Assembly (NCBI GenBank): GCA_965112735.1
Contig: OZ218965.1
Span: 1,178,001-1,242,000 of the forward strand
Length of the DNA stretch: 64,000 bases
Source of the DNA: Phaeosaccion multiseriatum
Taxonomy: Eukaryota; Ochrophyta, other classes
Direction: 5' to 3'
This document shows, one piece after another, positions 32,824-42,554 of the stretch. A model generated the notes under the pieces. That model saw only the letters and a program-made list of their open reading frames with translations, searched no databases and was not told where the DNA came from. Numbering within the stretch: the stretch's first letter is position 1; every line of letters starts with the position of its first letter. A program made the position numbers and the translations under genes.

Positions 32824-35800
32824 AGGGTGGGACAGAGAGTCGCTAGGGCAAAAGGAAAGAAGGTGGAGACTCAATACTCTTCAACAGTATGGCCTCTCTC
32901 ACCATCCCCCGGGGAATGCCAGAACACACATAACTGACATACTGCCTGCCTGTCTCCCTGACTTACTGCCTGCCTGCCTCCCTGACTCACCTAGACTGTC
33001 CACCAAGCTCTGCAGGGGAAAGCGCCCTACATGCACGAGATCGCCGAACATTTCCAAGCTCGTCCACACGTTCATCACATCGCCCATGCAAGCCGGCGAC
33101 AGCACAGTGGAGGGGAAGCTGCCCTGCGCCTCATCCTGCTGCGGTGCCACCACCCCCTCCTGCCCCTCTCCCTGCTGCTGCGGTTGCACCTTCCTCTTGT
33201 GCCACGCCCTTGGTCTTGGCTTGGGCCAGGGCTTGGACACGATGCCCTGCTCCTCCATCTCCTCCCAATGAGTATCGTCCGGGATGGGGTACCGCTTCGA
33301 CTCACGCAACATACGCTCGAGTGCCTCCTTCCTGGCCTGCTCCTGCCTCAGCGCAATTTGCCTCTCCTCCAGCTCACGCTGCTTCTTCTCCGCCTTGATC
33401 TGCGCCTTCTCCTCCTGCACCCTCCTCCGTTCCTCGTCCTTGAGATCCTTCGCCTGCCGCTTCCTCTCTCTGTCGAGCTCTTGGAGCCGCTCGCGGTCCT
33501 TGTCCTTGACGTGGTTGTCACGAGTGCGTCCCTCTGTGTCTCCCGCCCCTCCCCGTGGGCCTGCCGAGTCCTGCGACGAGCCTCCTGTAGAGTGCCATCC
33601 ATTGCCATCAATTGCCATCAATTGCCATCCAACACACCATACCATCAGAGTGAGCCCAGAGAGGAGGGAGGGAGAGGAGAGAAAGAGGGGTTCAAAAGAT
33701 ACGGGTGAGAGAGAAGGACAGAGAGAGAGATGGTCACAGTGGGAGGGAGAGAGAGCAGAGCCCCCGTCAGCTTCACTTCACGAAAGGGACCGGGTACAGA
33801 CACGACAGAGGAGGGAGGAAGGGAGACTCATGTTGCGTTGCTTGGCCCACGTGCCTGCCGCACACGACATCCACTCCAATCCACTGCCAACCACGCCCCT
33901 CCCCCCCTCATTCCCTGCCATCCACTCCCTCCAGCCCTTACCCTTCTTCTGCTTGTCCGGACACCCCTCCACCAAGAAGCGCTTGTGCGCCTTGGTCCTG
34001 ACACTTTGCAGCGCCGCCTCCCCCCCACCCTCCTTCCACTGCCTTCCCTGCCGTCGCAGCTCCACAGCAAAGGCAGTCTCCAGTGCAGGCACCTCGACAT
34101 CCACTGCAATCCCCACGCCCCCCTCCACTTCCATCCCATCACAACTGGCGGCGTCTCGTTTGATGAGGAACGGTCCCATCCCCTCCAGCTGCTCCAGAAG
34201 GAACTCGTGCAGCTCTTTAGGGATGGCAGCGGATGGAGATGGCAGTGGATGAGGGGCCCGATACATAAATAGAACGATAAGGTGGATAGATAGATGGATC
34301 GAAAGATGGATGGATGGATTTATAGATACATAGATGGATCGATAGATAGATAGACAGATGGATGGATCCATAGATCGATAGAGTGTTAAAGAGAGAGAGA
34401 GTCAAGAGCCTCGGAGGGATAAGAGCGCTTTTTCCCCCGTGGACGAGGGCAGACCCCCTCCCTCCCTCCCTCCTTCCCATCCCTCCTTCCTTCCCTCCTT
34501 CCCTCCCTCCCACCCGGCAAGGGTCCCGACACCACGTAGCACACTCACCGAGCACATCCTCCACATCGCAACTGCCCATAGACTCCTTCTTGAGCTTTCC
34601 ACACAGCGCAGCAAAGCTCAGCGACGGGCCCTTGCTGAGCAGCCTGGCCACCCACCCACAGACCCTGAATTGTCTGTCAACCTCCAGACACTCCGCACTG
34701 TAGGAAGGAGAGGGCCCCACCCTGTCCCACCAGTAGCCGCCTCCGAGCTTGTACCAGGCCAGCGAGGTGACGAGCCACAGGACAGGCCGGGAGGGGACCG
34801 AGAAATCCAGGCACCAGTCCTGTTGTTGCGGGGGAGAAGAGAAGGGGTGGGGGGGGAGGGGCAGAGAAGAACGGGTAGAGAACGGTGGGTGTCAGGACAG
34901 TGGGTAGGTGGGTGTCAGGACAGGGCGAATGAGCGACTTGTCGGGTTTGGGTAGCACGGGTAATGTGGTTGGGGGGTTAAAGGGAGCGGGTGGGTCTATC
35001 TTCTACACCATGACGGATCCATCATCCTCATCCTCATCATCATCATCCTCCTCCTCCTCCTCCTCCTCCTCCTCCTCCTCTTCCTTCTTCTCTTCCTTCT
35101 TCTCCACATCCTCCTCGCCCTTCTCCTCTCTTCTTCCTCCTCCCCCCTCTTCTCCTTCTCCTTCTTCTCCTCTTCATCCACTTCCTCCTCCCCCTCCTCC
35201 TCCTCCTGCTCCTCCTCCTCCTCCTCCTCCTCCTCCTCCTCCTTGTACTACCCTATACCTCGAGATTGGTGAGCTTGACTCTCGTTGAGGCCCTCGGCGG
35301 CACTACGACGCAGCTCCCCGTGCCGGCCTTTCATGTTGGGAGGGTGAGGGTGAGGGTGAGGGTGAGGGGTCAGGGTCAGGGTCAGGGTTAGGGTGAGGGT
35401 GAGAGGTGAGAGGTGAGGGGTCAGGGTCAGGGTCAGGGTAAAGGTCAAGACCAGGGTGAGGATGAGGATGAGGGTGAGGGTGAGGGTCACAGTCGGGGTC
35501 AGGGTCAAGGTCACGGTCAGGGTCAAGATCAGGGTGAGGGTGAGGGTGAGGGTGAGGGTTACCTTCGGGTCTCTGCGCTGCGCAAACATGTCGTCCTCCT
35601 TCTTGGCGGAGGAGCGACTCGCGAACACAGCAAGGCGAAAGGAGGAACGCTCGATCCACTCGTCGAACTTCGCCTTCCATCCGTTGAAGTGCACCTGTGA
35701 GTAGAGTCGGGGCGGGTGGATGGCAGTGGATGGGGAATGGATGGCAGTGAATTGGGGGGTGGGCGCGTGGGGAGAGAGTGCACACAAGGGGCGAGAGGGG

Positions 35801-37656
35801 TGGGAGGGGAAGAGAGGGGACAAGAGAGAGGATGGGGAGAGGATGGGGAGAGGAGGGAGAGGCTCGATGAGACGCCGCCTTTCACTTTGCATTTGCGCTT
35901 GTTTGCAACAAGAGCCCCACACCCACAGAAAGAAAACGAGAGACACCACACACAGAGAAGGGAGTGAAGCCCCGCCCCCCATCCACTGCCATCCACCCCC
36001 AACCCCCACCCCCTGTCCAGCACTCCTCACACCCTCCCCCCACCCACTGCCATCCCCTCCTCCCCTCCATCCACTGCCATCCTCTCCTCCCTCTCCCCAT
36101 CCACTGCCATCCCCTCCATCAACTGCCATCCTCCCCTCCCTCCCCCCATCCACTGCCATCCCCTCCTTCCTCTCCCCCTCAACTGCCATCCGACGCCCTC
36201 TCACCTTGAGACTGCTCCCGTCCTCCGAGACCTGAGTAACGCGCGCCCCGTACCACCGATTGGTACTGGTACAGAATGTGTCCACCTTGGTCCCTACTCC
36301 AGCGGTGGCTCTGTCCAGTACATCGCCCTGTCCTCCCGTCCCCCCTCCTTCCCCTCCCTCCCCTCCCTCGCCCCCCTCGTCAAGATGGTGATCTTCGAGC
36401 ATCGGTTCGTACTTGAAAGGTTTGTCCGCTGTGTAGAGCAGCACACCCCCTGCCTGCCTCCTCCTCAACACTTGCCCCAAAGGCTCCTCCAGGGGGGCAG
36501 CACTGTCTCTCCTCCGTCGGGCCGTCTCCCTCCGAGCGCTCTCCAGGGCCTCCGCAGCACTCATGTTGTTTTCGTTATCGAGGTCCTCGAAATCGAGCTG
36601 GTCGTTAATATCAAAGTGATGCGTCCCCCCCTCCCCCAGCCGGCGTTTGGCCCTCTTCTTCTTGCTGCTGGAGCTGCTGCTGCTGCTGCCGCCCCCACCC
36701 CCCGGGGAGAGAGCCTTACGTTTCTTGGCCTTACCTGCCCCCCCCCCTCCCCCTCCTCCCCCTGCAATCCTCACCACCTCTCCGCCAAGCTTTAGTTTGA
36801 GTTTGAGTTTGAGCCCCCCGCCGCCCCCCCCTCCCTGTTGTTGGCCCTCACCGTCGTCGCCATCGCTGTCACTGCCGGCACCGCTGTCGTCTGAATCACC
36901 AACGCCTGCACCACCGCCCGCATGGCCTTCCTGCTGCTGCTGCTGCCCCCCCCCCCTCCCCTCTCGGAGGGCCTCATCCAGCTGTGCCTGAGTGTGCACG
37001 TCGAGCATTGCTACCTCCAAAGCACTGCCCGGCAGAGGAGTGCATAGCGGCTCCTAAACAATTTGAAGGCCCAGTTGGAGGGAGGGAGGGAGGAAGGAAG
37101 GGCGGGAAGGAGGGGGGGGGCGAGGTGCCAAGTGGGTGAAGGGGCCATAAGTCAGGGAGGGCGCGATGAGACGACATGTTCTGCTGGGCTTGGTTGGGTC
37201 GATCTGACCCTTCTTGGGAGGGGGGGGAGTCAATACCCTTCGCAGAGAAAGGACGTAACCGTCACCATACCTTGCCCCTGCCCCTGGCATCGATCTGCGT
37301 GAGGTGCTTGCGGGCGTCGGCCCCGTGCGGAGCCAGCACAGACCCGAAGGCCACGAGGCTCCTGCCCTTCTCCTTGCAACAGTCGAGAGCGCTCAGAGGC
37401 ACCATCACGCCATCTGAGGTGTAGAGGGAGAAGCTGTGCAGGGGTGGGGGGGATGGCAGTGGATGGAGAGGTGGTGGGATGGCATTTCATAATTCGTTTA
37501 GTCAGGGCAGGGGTGGACGGCGGGTGGGTAGCACCCCTATCTTATACACACATACATACATACAAAGTGCATACACACGTACACACAAACACACACACAT
37601 TTACACACACACACAAACACACACACACAAACACACACACACACACACACACACAC

Positions 37657-37692
<36 letters not shown>

Positions 37693-37918
37693 GCACGCAC
37701 CTATCTAGGATGCGCAACTTGTCCGTCCCTCCGTCCTCGAACATGTCGAAGGCCATACCCACGTCCTCCTCGTCGGCCTCGGGCTCTGCTCTGCCCGCCA
37801 GGGTGGTCTGCCCAAGCAGCAGAAGCTCTTCCCGCCCCCGCACCTGCCAGGGAGGGCATCTACCGCCGCCGCTCCGCAGCCCCAGCCCATCTGCGAAGCC
37901 CACATCTGCGAGCTCCAT
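16275..37918 (-). CDS. Giant RFTS-Tudor-DDT-WHIM-bromodomain chromatin protein (~2,890 aa, ~31 exons)
   Basis: Exons, read downward with consistent phase: 37918-37701, 37433-37271, 37053-36205, 35694-35563, 35327-35259, 34819-34549, 34214-33942, 33584-32991, 32709-32456, 32288-32044, 31809-31467, 31246-30219, 29606-29084, 28752-28549, 28258-28135, 27540-27323, 27087-26982, 26571-26320, 24876-24815, 24640-24494, 24035-23984, 23381-23262, 22774-22557, 22164-22036, 21738-21652, 21424-21377, 21046-20558, 20051-19920, 19321-19208, 18925-18679. A last exon from about 17231 to the TGA at 16275 has an unresolved junction: the phase does not match the obvious CAG acceptor. Domain order: first RFTS half, Tudor, second RFTS half, DDT, WHIM, BRWD-like segment, bromodomain, Gln-rich tail. 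A nuclear scaffold in chromatin remodelling, reading histone acetyl-lysine, is likely. It could still be two adjacent genes, but the unbroken phase argues for one. Confidence 0.78.
17400..18560. repeat. Intronic microsatellites, (CTCTCTG)n and a 12-bp AGAGAGRCASTC repeat
   Basis: 17402-17600 is CT-rich with repeating CTCTCTGC units. 17980-18160 is GA-rich. 18217-18556 is a long array of CAGAGAGACACT and CAGAGAGGCAGT 12-mers. All lie between exons at 17231 and 18679 of the giant minus gene. Frames are open on both strands only because the 12-bp unit lacks stops. Confidence 0.8.
18951..19036. repeat. (GGCA)n intronic microsatellite
   Basis: A tetranucleotide array interrupted by CATATGGGTA, in the giant-gene intron between exons at 18925 and 19208. 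Confidence 0.85.
19333..19556. repeat. (GGCATATGGGCA)n intronic repeat
   Basis: A tandem 12-mer with two variant inserts (ATAGGCATTGKTACACCGGC). A second microsatellite, (GGTA)n, follows at 19760-19805 in the same intron of the giant gene. Confidence 0.85.
22913..23261. repeat. (CTGA)n microsatellite running into a splice donor
   Basis: In the sense of the minus gene this is GTCAGTCAGTCAG starting exactly at the donor of the exon ending at 23262. An internal block (23040-23125) repeats a 25-mer containing TTGACACGTTGTA four times. Confidence 0.85.
23790..23985. repeat. ~75-bp tandem repeat that includes the splice-donor region
   Basis: Nearly three copies of a unit containing GTTACGTAAGGA, GCAAAGCAAGAA and AGATATAGA. 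The copy next to the exon at 23984 includes the actual donor (GGTAAGGC in the minus sense); the others are donor-like decoys deeper in the intron. Confidence 0.7.
24157..24240. repeat. (CTA)n intronic microsatellite
   Basis: A trinucleotide tract followed by CTCCTCC-rich sequence up to about 24355, in the giant-gene intron between exons at 24035 and 24494. Confidence 0.85.
25059..26319. repeat. 1.26-kb TCACAC-rich minisatellite in an intron
   Basis: About 20 copies of a 40-50 bp unit containing CTCATTCATACCCACTCTCG and CATCCGCTCACACGCACTCA, with irregular CACTCACACC spacers. It fills nearly the whole intron between exons at 26320 and 24876. Read in the minus sense it begins at the donor as GTGAGTAGAGTGGGTAAGAG, so unit and donor look alike. 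Confidence 0.88.
27861..28096. repeat. (ACTC)n intronic repeat
   Basis: ACTCACTC-type repeat with ACCC variants, in the intron between exons at 28135 and 27540. In the gene sense it reads GAGTGAGTGGGTGAGTG downstream of the donor. Confidence 0.85.
29625..30055. repeat. (GGGTGA)n intronic repeat
   Basis: GGTGAGGGTGAGAGTGAGGG-like hexamer repeat filling most of the intron between exons at 30219 and 29606. In the gene sense it is CCCTCACCCT, a pyrimidine-rich approach to the acceptor. Confidence 0.85.
35035..35245. repeat. (TCC)n intronic repeat
   Basis: TCC-rich microsatellite with TCTTC interruptions in the intron between exons at 35259 and 34819. In the gene sense it is (GGA)n right after the donor. 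The next intron upstream (35340-35560) carries a GGGTGA/GGGTCA array. Confidence 0.8.
35695..36204 (-). other. Intron with a perfect 18-nt inverted repeat near each end
   Basis: 35718-35735 reads GGATGGCAGTGGATGGGG, and its exact reverse complement lies at 36095-36112. Further imperfect copies occur at 35739-35750 and from 35988 to 36190. One set of copies is close to the acceptor (35695) and the other close to the donor (36204), so the transcript could fold into a long stem that brings the splice sites together. Confidence 0.75.
37555..37692. repeat. (CA)n intronic repeat
   Basis: ACACAC repeat with CATTTA interruptions. In the sense of the giant gene the donor GTGCGTGCTTGTGTGTG flows directly into the GT repeat. 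Confidence 0.85.
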
Positions 37919-38690
37919 GGCCTAAGCCGCTGCTGTATCACCACCTGCTGCTGCTGAGCCAACCCAAAGAGGCAACAGGGCACCCAACCGGGGGCAGCCC
38001 TGCCTCCTTACAGCCTGCCTGCTGCTCCGGGGAGAAGAACTCACCAGCGGCCCATGTGCCTCTGCTAGGTGCCTACGAGACACGTAGGAAGGGTGGTAAA
38101 CAAGTGACAGAGGCGGGATAAGGAGAGGAGCATGGCAGGGCCGATGGCGGGCAAGAGCGACAGCTCTGAGGGGCATATACAAACTGACTCTCCAGTGCGT
38201 CCAGGAAACTCCTATCCCCCCCGCGTGAGCGCTCTGCTACTTTGGAGTGGGCCGGCACCCCATTGCCGCTGCATCTCTACTGCTAATGCTGCCCCTGCTG
38301 CCCCTCCTGCTGCTGAGTGGACACCCGATCTGGTCTCCCTTTGCGTTGTGCTCTTGCCCCCCCAAACAGCACGCCAGGATCATCCCACCCTCTTCTCGAG
38401 GCCACCACGACTGCAGCACGGTGTGGCAGTGCTGAGAGAAGACCAATGCCGCGTTGCTGCCCCGCCCCGTCCCTATCTCTCCCCAATCCTCTCCTCTCCC
38501 CCTCTATTCAAAAAACATACATCCCCTTTTGCCTAGGCGCTTGTCCCTCCTGTGCCCCTCTTCACTCCACATGCATCATGCCGACACACGAGCAAGAGCA
38601 CCCGCGCCGCCACCTGGAGTCGCGGCCAGTCAGCGACTCACAAGAGGCAAAGAGAGACCTTCCAAAATCTCCCTCCCGTCTCTTCCTGAA
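37919..38690. other. Region upstream of the giant gene
   Basis: A copy of the dispersed motif lies at 37930-37950 (GCTGTATCACCACCTGC), 12 bp from the giant gene's ATG. Several frames are open on the minus strand (for example VLQSWWPREEGGMILACC near 38420), but none is long or recognisable. It probably holds the giant gene's promoter and 5' UTR, and possibly 3' exons of the weak model at 38739-38922. Confidence 0.35.
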
Positions 38691-38738
38691 ATTTGTTCGT
38701 CTCGCTTACCCACCTCTCTGCTCCACTCACACAGCTCC

Positions 38739-38922
38739 GCGACGGAGATGTGCTCGTCGATCGCCCCCACGCGCCGCCCCTGCGCCTTCTTCCTCGCCCT
38801 GCGTATCCAGAGAGGGGGGAACAGGAAGGATCCTGCTTGACACGATGGCTCTCTCTCTTCCCACAGTTGCCTCTCCCTCCCACGTCCCCTCGGGTTACTA
38901 ACTTACTGCGGTGAATCATCAC
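38739..38922 (-). CDS. Possible start of a small minus-strand gene (uncertain)
   Basis: ATG at 38922 is followed four codons later by a good donor (A|GTAAGT, near 38909). A CAG acceptor near 38812 then leads to a basic, well-formed stretch (RARKKAQGRRVGAIDEHISV, then AELCEWSRE) ending at a GTGGGTAAG donor near 38727. The phase of the join is consistent. I do not recognise the protein and cannot find its later exons with confidence. It may instead be non-coding leader exons of the giant gene. Confidence 0.3.
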
Positions 38923-39125
38923 AAAATCGAAATCGTCCTGCGTCCTCTTTGACTCGAGTCACTTTTGCATCCTCTTCCTCCCTTTACTCCCCTTGAATTG
39001 CTCTCTTACGCCAACCCTTCACTGGAAGATCTTGCCGAGGAAGAGGGGGAAGCGAAGCTCGCGGGAAGGGCTCAGAAGGGGACTTTCAGCAGGCTGCAGC
39101 AGGGAAGGACGGTGTGGTGGGGGAG
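38923..39125. promoter_or_regulatory. Short bidirectional promoter region
   Basis: About 200 bp separates the possible minus-strand start at 38922 from the plus-strand start at 39126. It is less repetitive than its surroundings. The sequence just before 39126 is purine-rich. No classical TATA box is seen. Confidence 0.4.
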
Positions 39126-42100
39126 ATGATCATGAGAGATGTGTTGGCAGGCGCGCTGCTCTTGGCGCAAGGGCCGTCACTCGCCTGCGCCTTCGTCGGC
39201 CTCCCTGCGCCGTCTGCCCTCACCCGAGCAGCGACAGTAGCACCAGCAGCACCAGCAGCACCAGTAGTACCTCCAGCAGGAGCAATTAGAGGGCGCCGCA
39301 TCATGTCTGTGGCATCGAGCGACGGCCCACAGTCTTCCTCCGTCCCCTCTCCAGCCCGAGTTGTACCCTCGGCCACCCCTTCCTCCCGCCAGGCCTTCCT
39401 TTCCACATGCACGAAGACCTCTGTGTTGGCTGGGCTGGCCTGCCTGCTGCCGGCACAGAAGGAGGCGGGGGCAGACGTGTACATGGAGACCGACCGTTAC
39501 GGAGATAAGGAGCTCAAGATTGCCACGGTGAGAGCCTACGGGGAGAGTTCTTGTGGTGGCCTGTTGCGTAGGCGTATGTGCGTCGGTTCGGTTGCATGTG
39601 TGTCTGTGCAGACGCGGGAGAGGGGCAGAGTGGGGAGGGAGGGACCGACCCACTTGCCTCTTCCGAGAGAGAGAGAGACAGAATTAAGGGGTGAGATTGG
39701 GGACGGGGGGACAGACCCACTTGCCCCTCTTGGAGAGAGTCTCGGAGAGAGAGAGCGTGGGGAAGGCTTATGGTGGGCATGTGCTTGATGGCGATGTTTC
39801 TGTCTTGTCTATCGTACTGAACAAGCGTTGGTTGGCTTGCCCCTCATTCACTCTTGACTCCCCCAGGTCAACAAGCTAAAACAGGCGCTTCGGAACAAGG
39901 TGAGGGATGAGGGGATGGCAGTGGATGATGAGGGGCGAGAAAGAGGGTCGAGAGGCTTAGCGGGTTGGTAGGACAGGTCTTCGAGGATGGCACTAGAGGG
40001 TATGGCAGTCAGTGGTAGTTAGGAGGTGTAAAGGGATGGCAGTAGATGGACGAAGGAGGGGACCTCCTCTCGCAAGATACCACTCACTCACCGAGTCAAG
40101 TTCGCTCTAGATTAGAACTCACTGACTGACTGCCTCACTCAGTCACCCTTTCCTCTCCGCCAACCAAAGTATTCCCCTGCCACCCCGCCACCCCGCCCCC
40201 CCTGCTGCTCCACTCCTTCTCGCTGCCCTGACCCACCCCTCGCCGCCCTTCGCTGCCCTGCCCTGTCTGCTTCCTTACTCTCCCTACCCTCCCTGTCCCG
40301 TATGCCAACACATGCCTACATATGCCTACATATGCCTCCTCCATACACACCCTTAGATGGTAGCCGACCCGAGTCTAGCGCCCATGTTCCTGAAACTGGC
40401 AATGAATGACGCCCTGGGCTATGTGCAGAGGACGAGTGAGGGAGGCCTGGACGGAAGCGTGGCCATGGAAATGGACAGGGCGGAGAACAAGGGGCTGGGA
40501 AAGGGGCTCGAGGCGCTGTATGAGGTCAAGAAGAAGCTGCAGAGAACCAACGAGGTGAGGGGAGGGGGGAGGGATGGCAGTGGATGGGTGGGAGGGATGG
40601 CAGTGGATGTCTATCGGTAAACCGCGGTCTTTCTCTGCTACTTTCCTGTAACTGCAAACCCCCCTCCTCACTCGCTCCCTCTCTCGTTCCCTCCCCCCCC
40701 CCCCCCTCCACATCCACTGCCATCCCTCCGTCCCTTCTCCCTCTCTCCCCTTCCCCTGCCATCCCTCCTTCCTCACAGCTGTCCCTGGCCGACGTGATTG
40801 CCTTCGCCGGAGGGGAGGCGATTGAGTCTGTTGGTGGACCCCGGATGGTCATTCAGATCGGCCGTTACGACATCAAACCCTCCAAGGCCAAGAAGGTCGA
40901 ACAGGAGGGAGGAGAGGGGGGAGGAGGCTTCGGATATGAGGCCTCTGGCGACGCTGCGGGGCTGTTGGAGGCCTTCAAGCGGTCGGGCTTGGGGGTGAAG
41001 GAAATGGGCACCCTCATGCTGGCGTTAGGAAGCGTGAGTCAGGTGTGTGAGCAGGCCATCGAGGACCGCAGGTAAGCTGGTGGGCAGCGGGTCAGGAACC
41101 AAGAAGGGGAAGGGAGGCAGGGAGGGAGGGAGGGAGGGGGGGAGGGAGGGTGTCGGGTGTAGACCAATACCGCTCCTATAGCTTTATCGTACCACTCTCC
41201 CGCTTGTATGTAGTTTTTAGGTTTCGTTTTATAAAGGGTGTGAGGAGCGCGCGCAGCAAAGGAGGCATGGGGTATGGGGTCTCTGGAGTAGGGGGTATAG
41301 GGTGTGGGGCATGGGGTGTAGGGTATGGGGTATAAGGTACGGGGTATGAGGTATAGAGTATGGGGTATAGGGTATAGGGTATAGGGTGTGGGGCATGGGG
41401 TGTAGGGTATGGGGTATAAGGTACGGGGTATGAGGCATAGAGTATGGGGTATAGGGTATAGGGTATAGGGTGTAGGTGTAGGTTATAGGGTATGGGGTCT
41501 CTGGAGTATGGGGTATAGGGTGTGGGGTATGGGGTGTAGGGTATGGGGTAGTGTGCGGTATGAGGCATAGAGTATGGGGTATGGGGTATAGGGTACAAGG
41601 TATAGGGTATGGGGCATGGGGTGTAGGGTATGGGGTGTAAGGTACGGGGTATGAGGTATATAGTATGGGGTATAGGGTATAGGGTATAGGGTATAGGGAA
41701 TAGGGTTTAGGTTATAGGGTATGGGGTCTCTGGAGTATGGGGTATAGGGTGTGGGGTATGGGGTTTAAGGTACGGGGTATGAGGTATAGAGTATGGGGTA
41801 TAGGGTATAGGGTATAAGGTGTAGGGTGTGGGGCATGGGGTTTGGGGTATGGGGTATAAGGTACGGGGTATGAGGTATAGTGTATGGGGTATAGGGTATA
41901 GGGTATAGGGTATGGGGGGGGGGGAGGGTATAAGGTATAGGGTGTGGGGCATGGGGTGTAGGGTATGGGGTATAAGGTACGGGGTATGAGGTATAGAGTA
42001 TGGGGTATAGGGGAAAGGGTGTAGGGTATGGTTATGGGTTGTTGTTGTGGGGTAGGCTTAATTTACTCCTTCTGCCACCCTTCTTATTCTTGTTCCGAGA

Positions 42101-42522
42101 TAAAGTCCCTTCTCTTTTCCCTGTGGGGCTGAGTAGGGAGAGTGAGATACATAGCGAGGCAGAAGAACAGAGATGGAGAGATAGAGCGACAACGAGAGTT
42201 CGCCTCCCACTCCAACTTCCTTCTCCTCGTGCCTCTCACCCCTCTCCCCCCTCACATCTCCTCGTCCTCCTCCTCCTCCTCGTCCTCCTCCTCCTCGTCC
42301 TCCTCCTCCTCGTCCTCCTCCTCGTCCTCCTCTTCCTCCTCCTCCTCCTCCTCCTTCTCCTTCTCGTCGTCCTCCTCCTCCTCGTCCTCCTCCTCCTTCT
42401 CCTCCTCCTCTTCCTTCTTCTTCTCCTCCTCCTCCTCCTCCTCCTCCTCCTCCTCACCTCTCCTCCTCCTCCTCCTTCTCCTCCTCCTCCTCCTCCTCCT
42501 CCTCCTCCTCCTCCTCCTCCTC

Positions 42523-42554
<32 letters not shown>

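Larger units (their letters stand above)
27323..33584 (-). other. DDT and WHIM region (exons 8-16 of the giant gene)
   Basis: A charged coiled-coil-like stretch (RERLQELDRERKRQAKDL) and a YPIPDDTHWEE segment precede a DDT domain (GDVMNVWTSLEMFGDLV, then FPLQSLVDSL). It continues two exons later with LLARIHLRLLDFLLW after a basic/acidic insertion. MRVRVLKWLLDEVLASKQ (near residue 1640) looks like a WHIM1-type helix. RLVPLGTDRDWRQYWLLD, then RLYV, then WYVFNDVRDLLQLYNWLD (about 1730-1790) is a clear WHIM2 motif. This order is the hallmark of ISWI-partner subunits (ACF1, WSTF, BAZ2, plant RLT), in which DDT-WHIM contacts the remodeller. I see no PHD finger. Confidence 0.72.
33942..37918 (-). other. 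N-terminal split RFTS domain with inserted Tudor (exons 1-7 of the giant gene)
   Basis: Exons 1-2 give ILDSFSLYTSDGVMVPL and then a SLVAFGSVLAP strand, matching the start of the replication-foci (RFTS/DNMT1-RFD) fold known from DNMT1 and MET1. Exon 6 gives VLWLVTSLAWYKL and then SLSFAALCGKL, matching its second half, including the typical AWYKL motif. Between them (about residues 128-477) lie a Gly/Gln/acidic low-complexity stretch and, at about 385-430, a Tudor-like domain (VDTFCTSTNRWYGARVTQV, then VHFNGWKAKFDEWI). RFTS domains mediate autoinhibition or recruitment in DNA methyltransferases, but no methyltransferase domain is present here. Confidence 0.65.

Noticed and set aside
41230-42035. 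Internal telomere tract
   Set aside because: GGGTATAGG-like units are irregular with a higher-order period and lie inside an intron of a well-formed gene.
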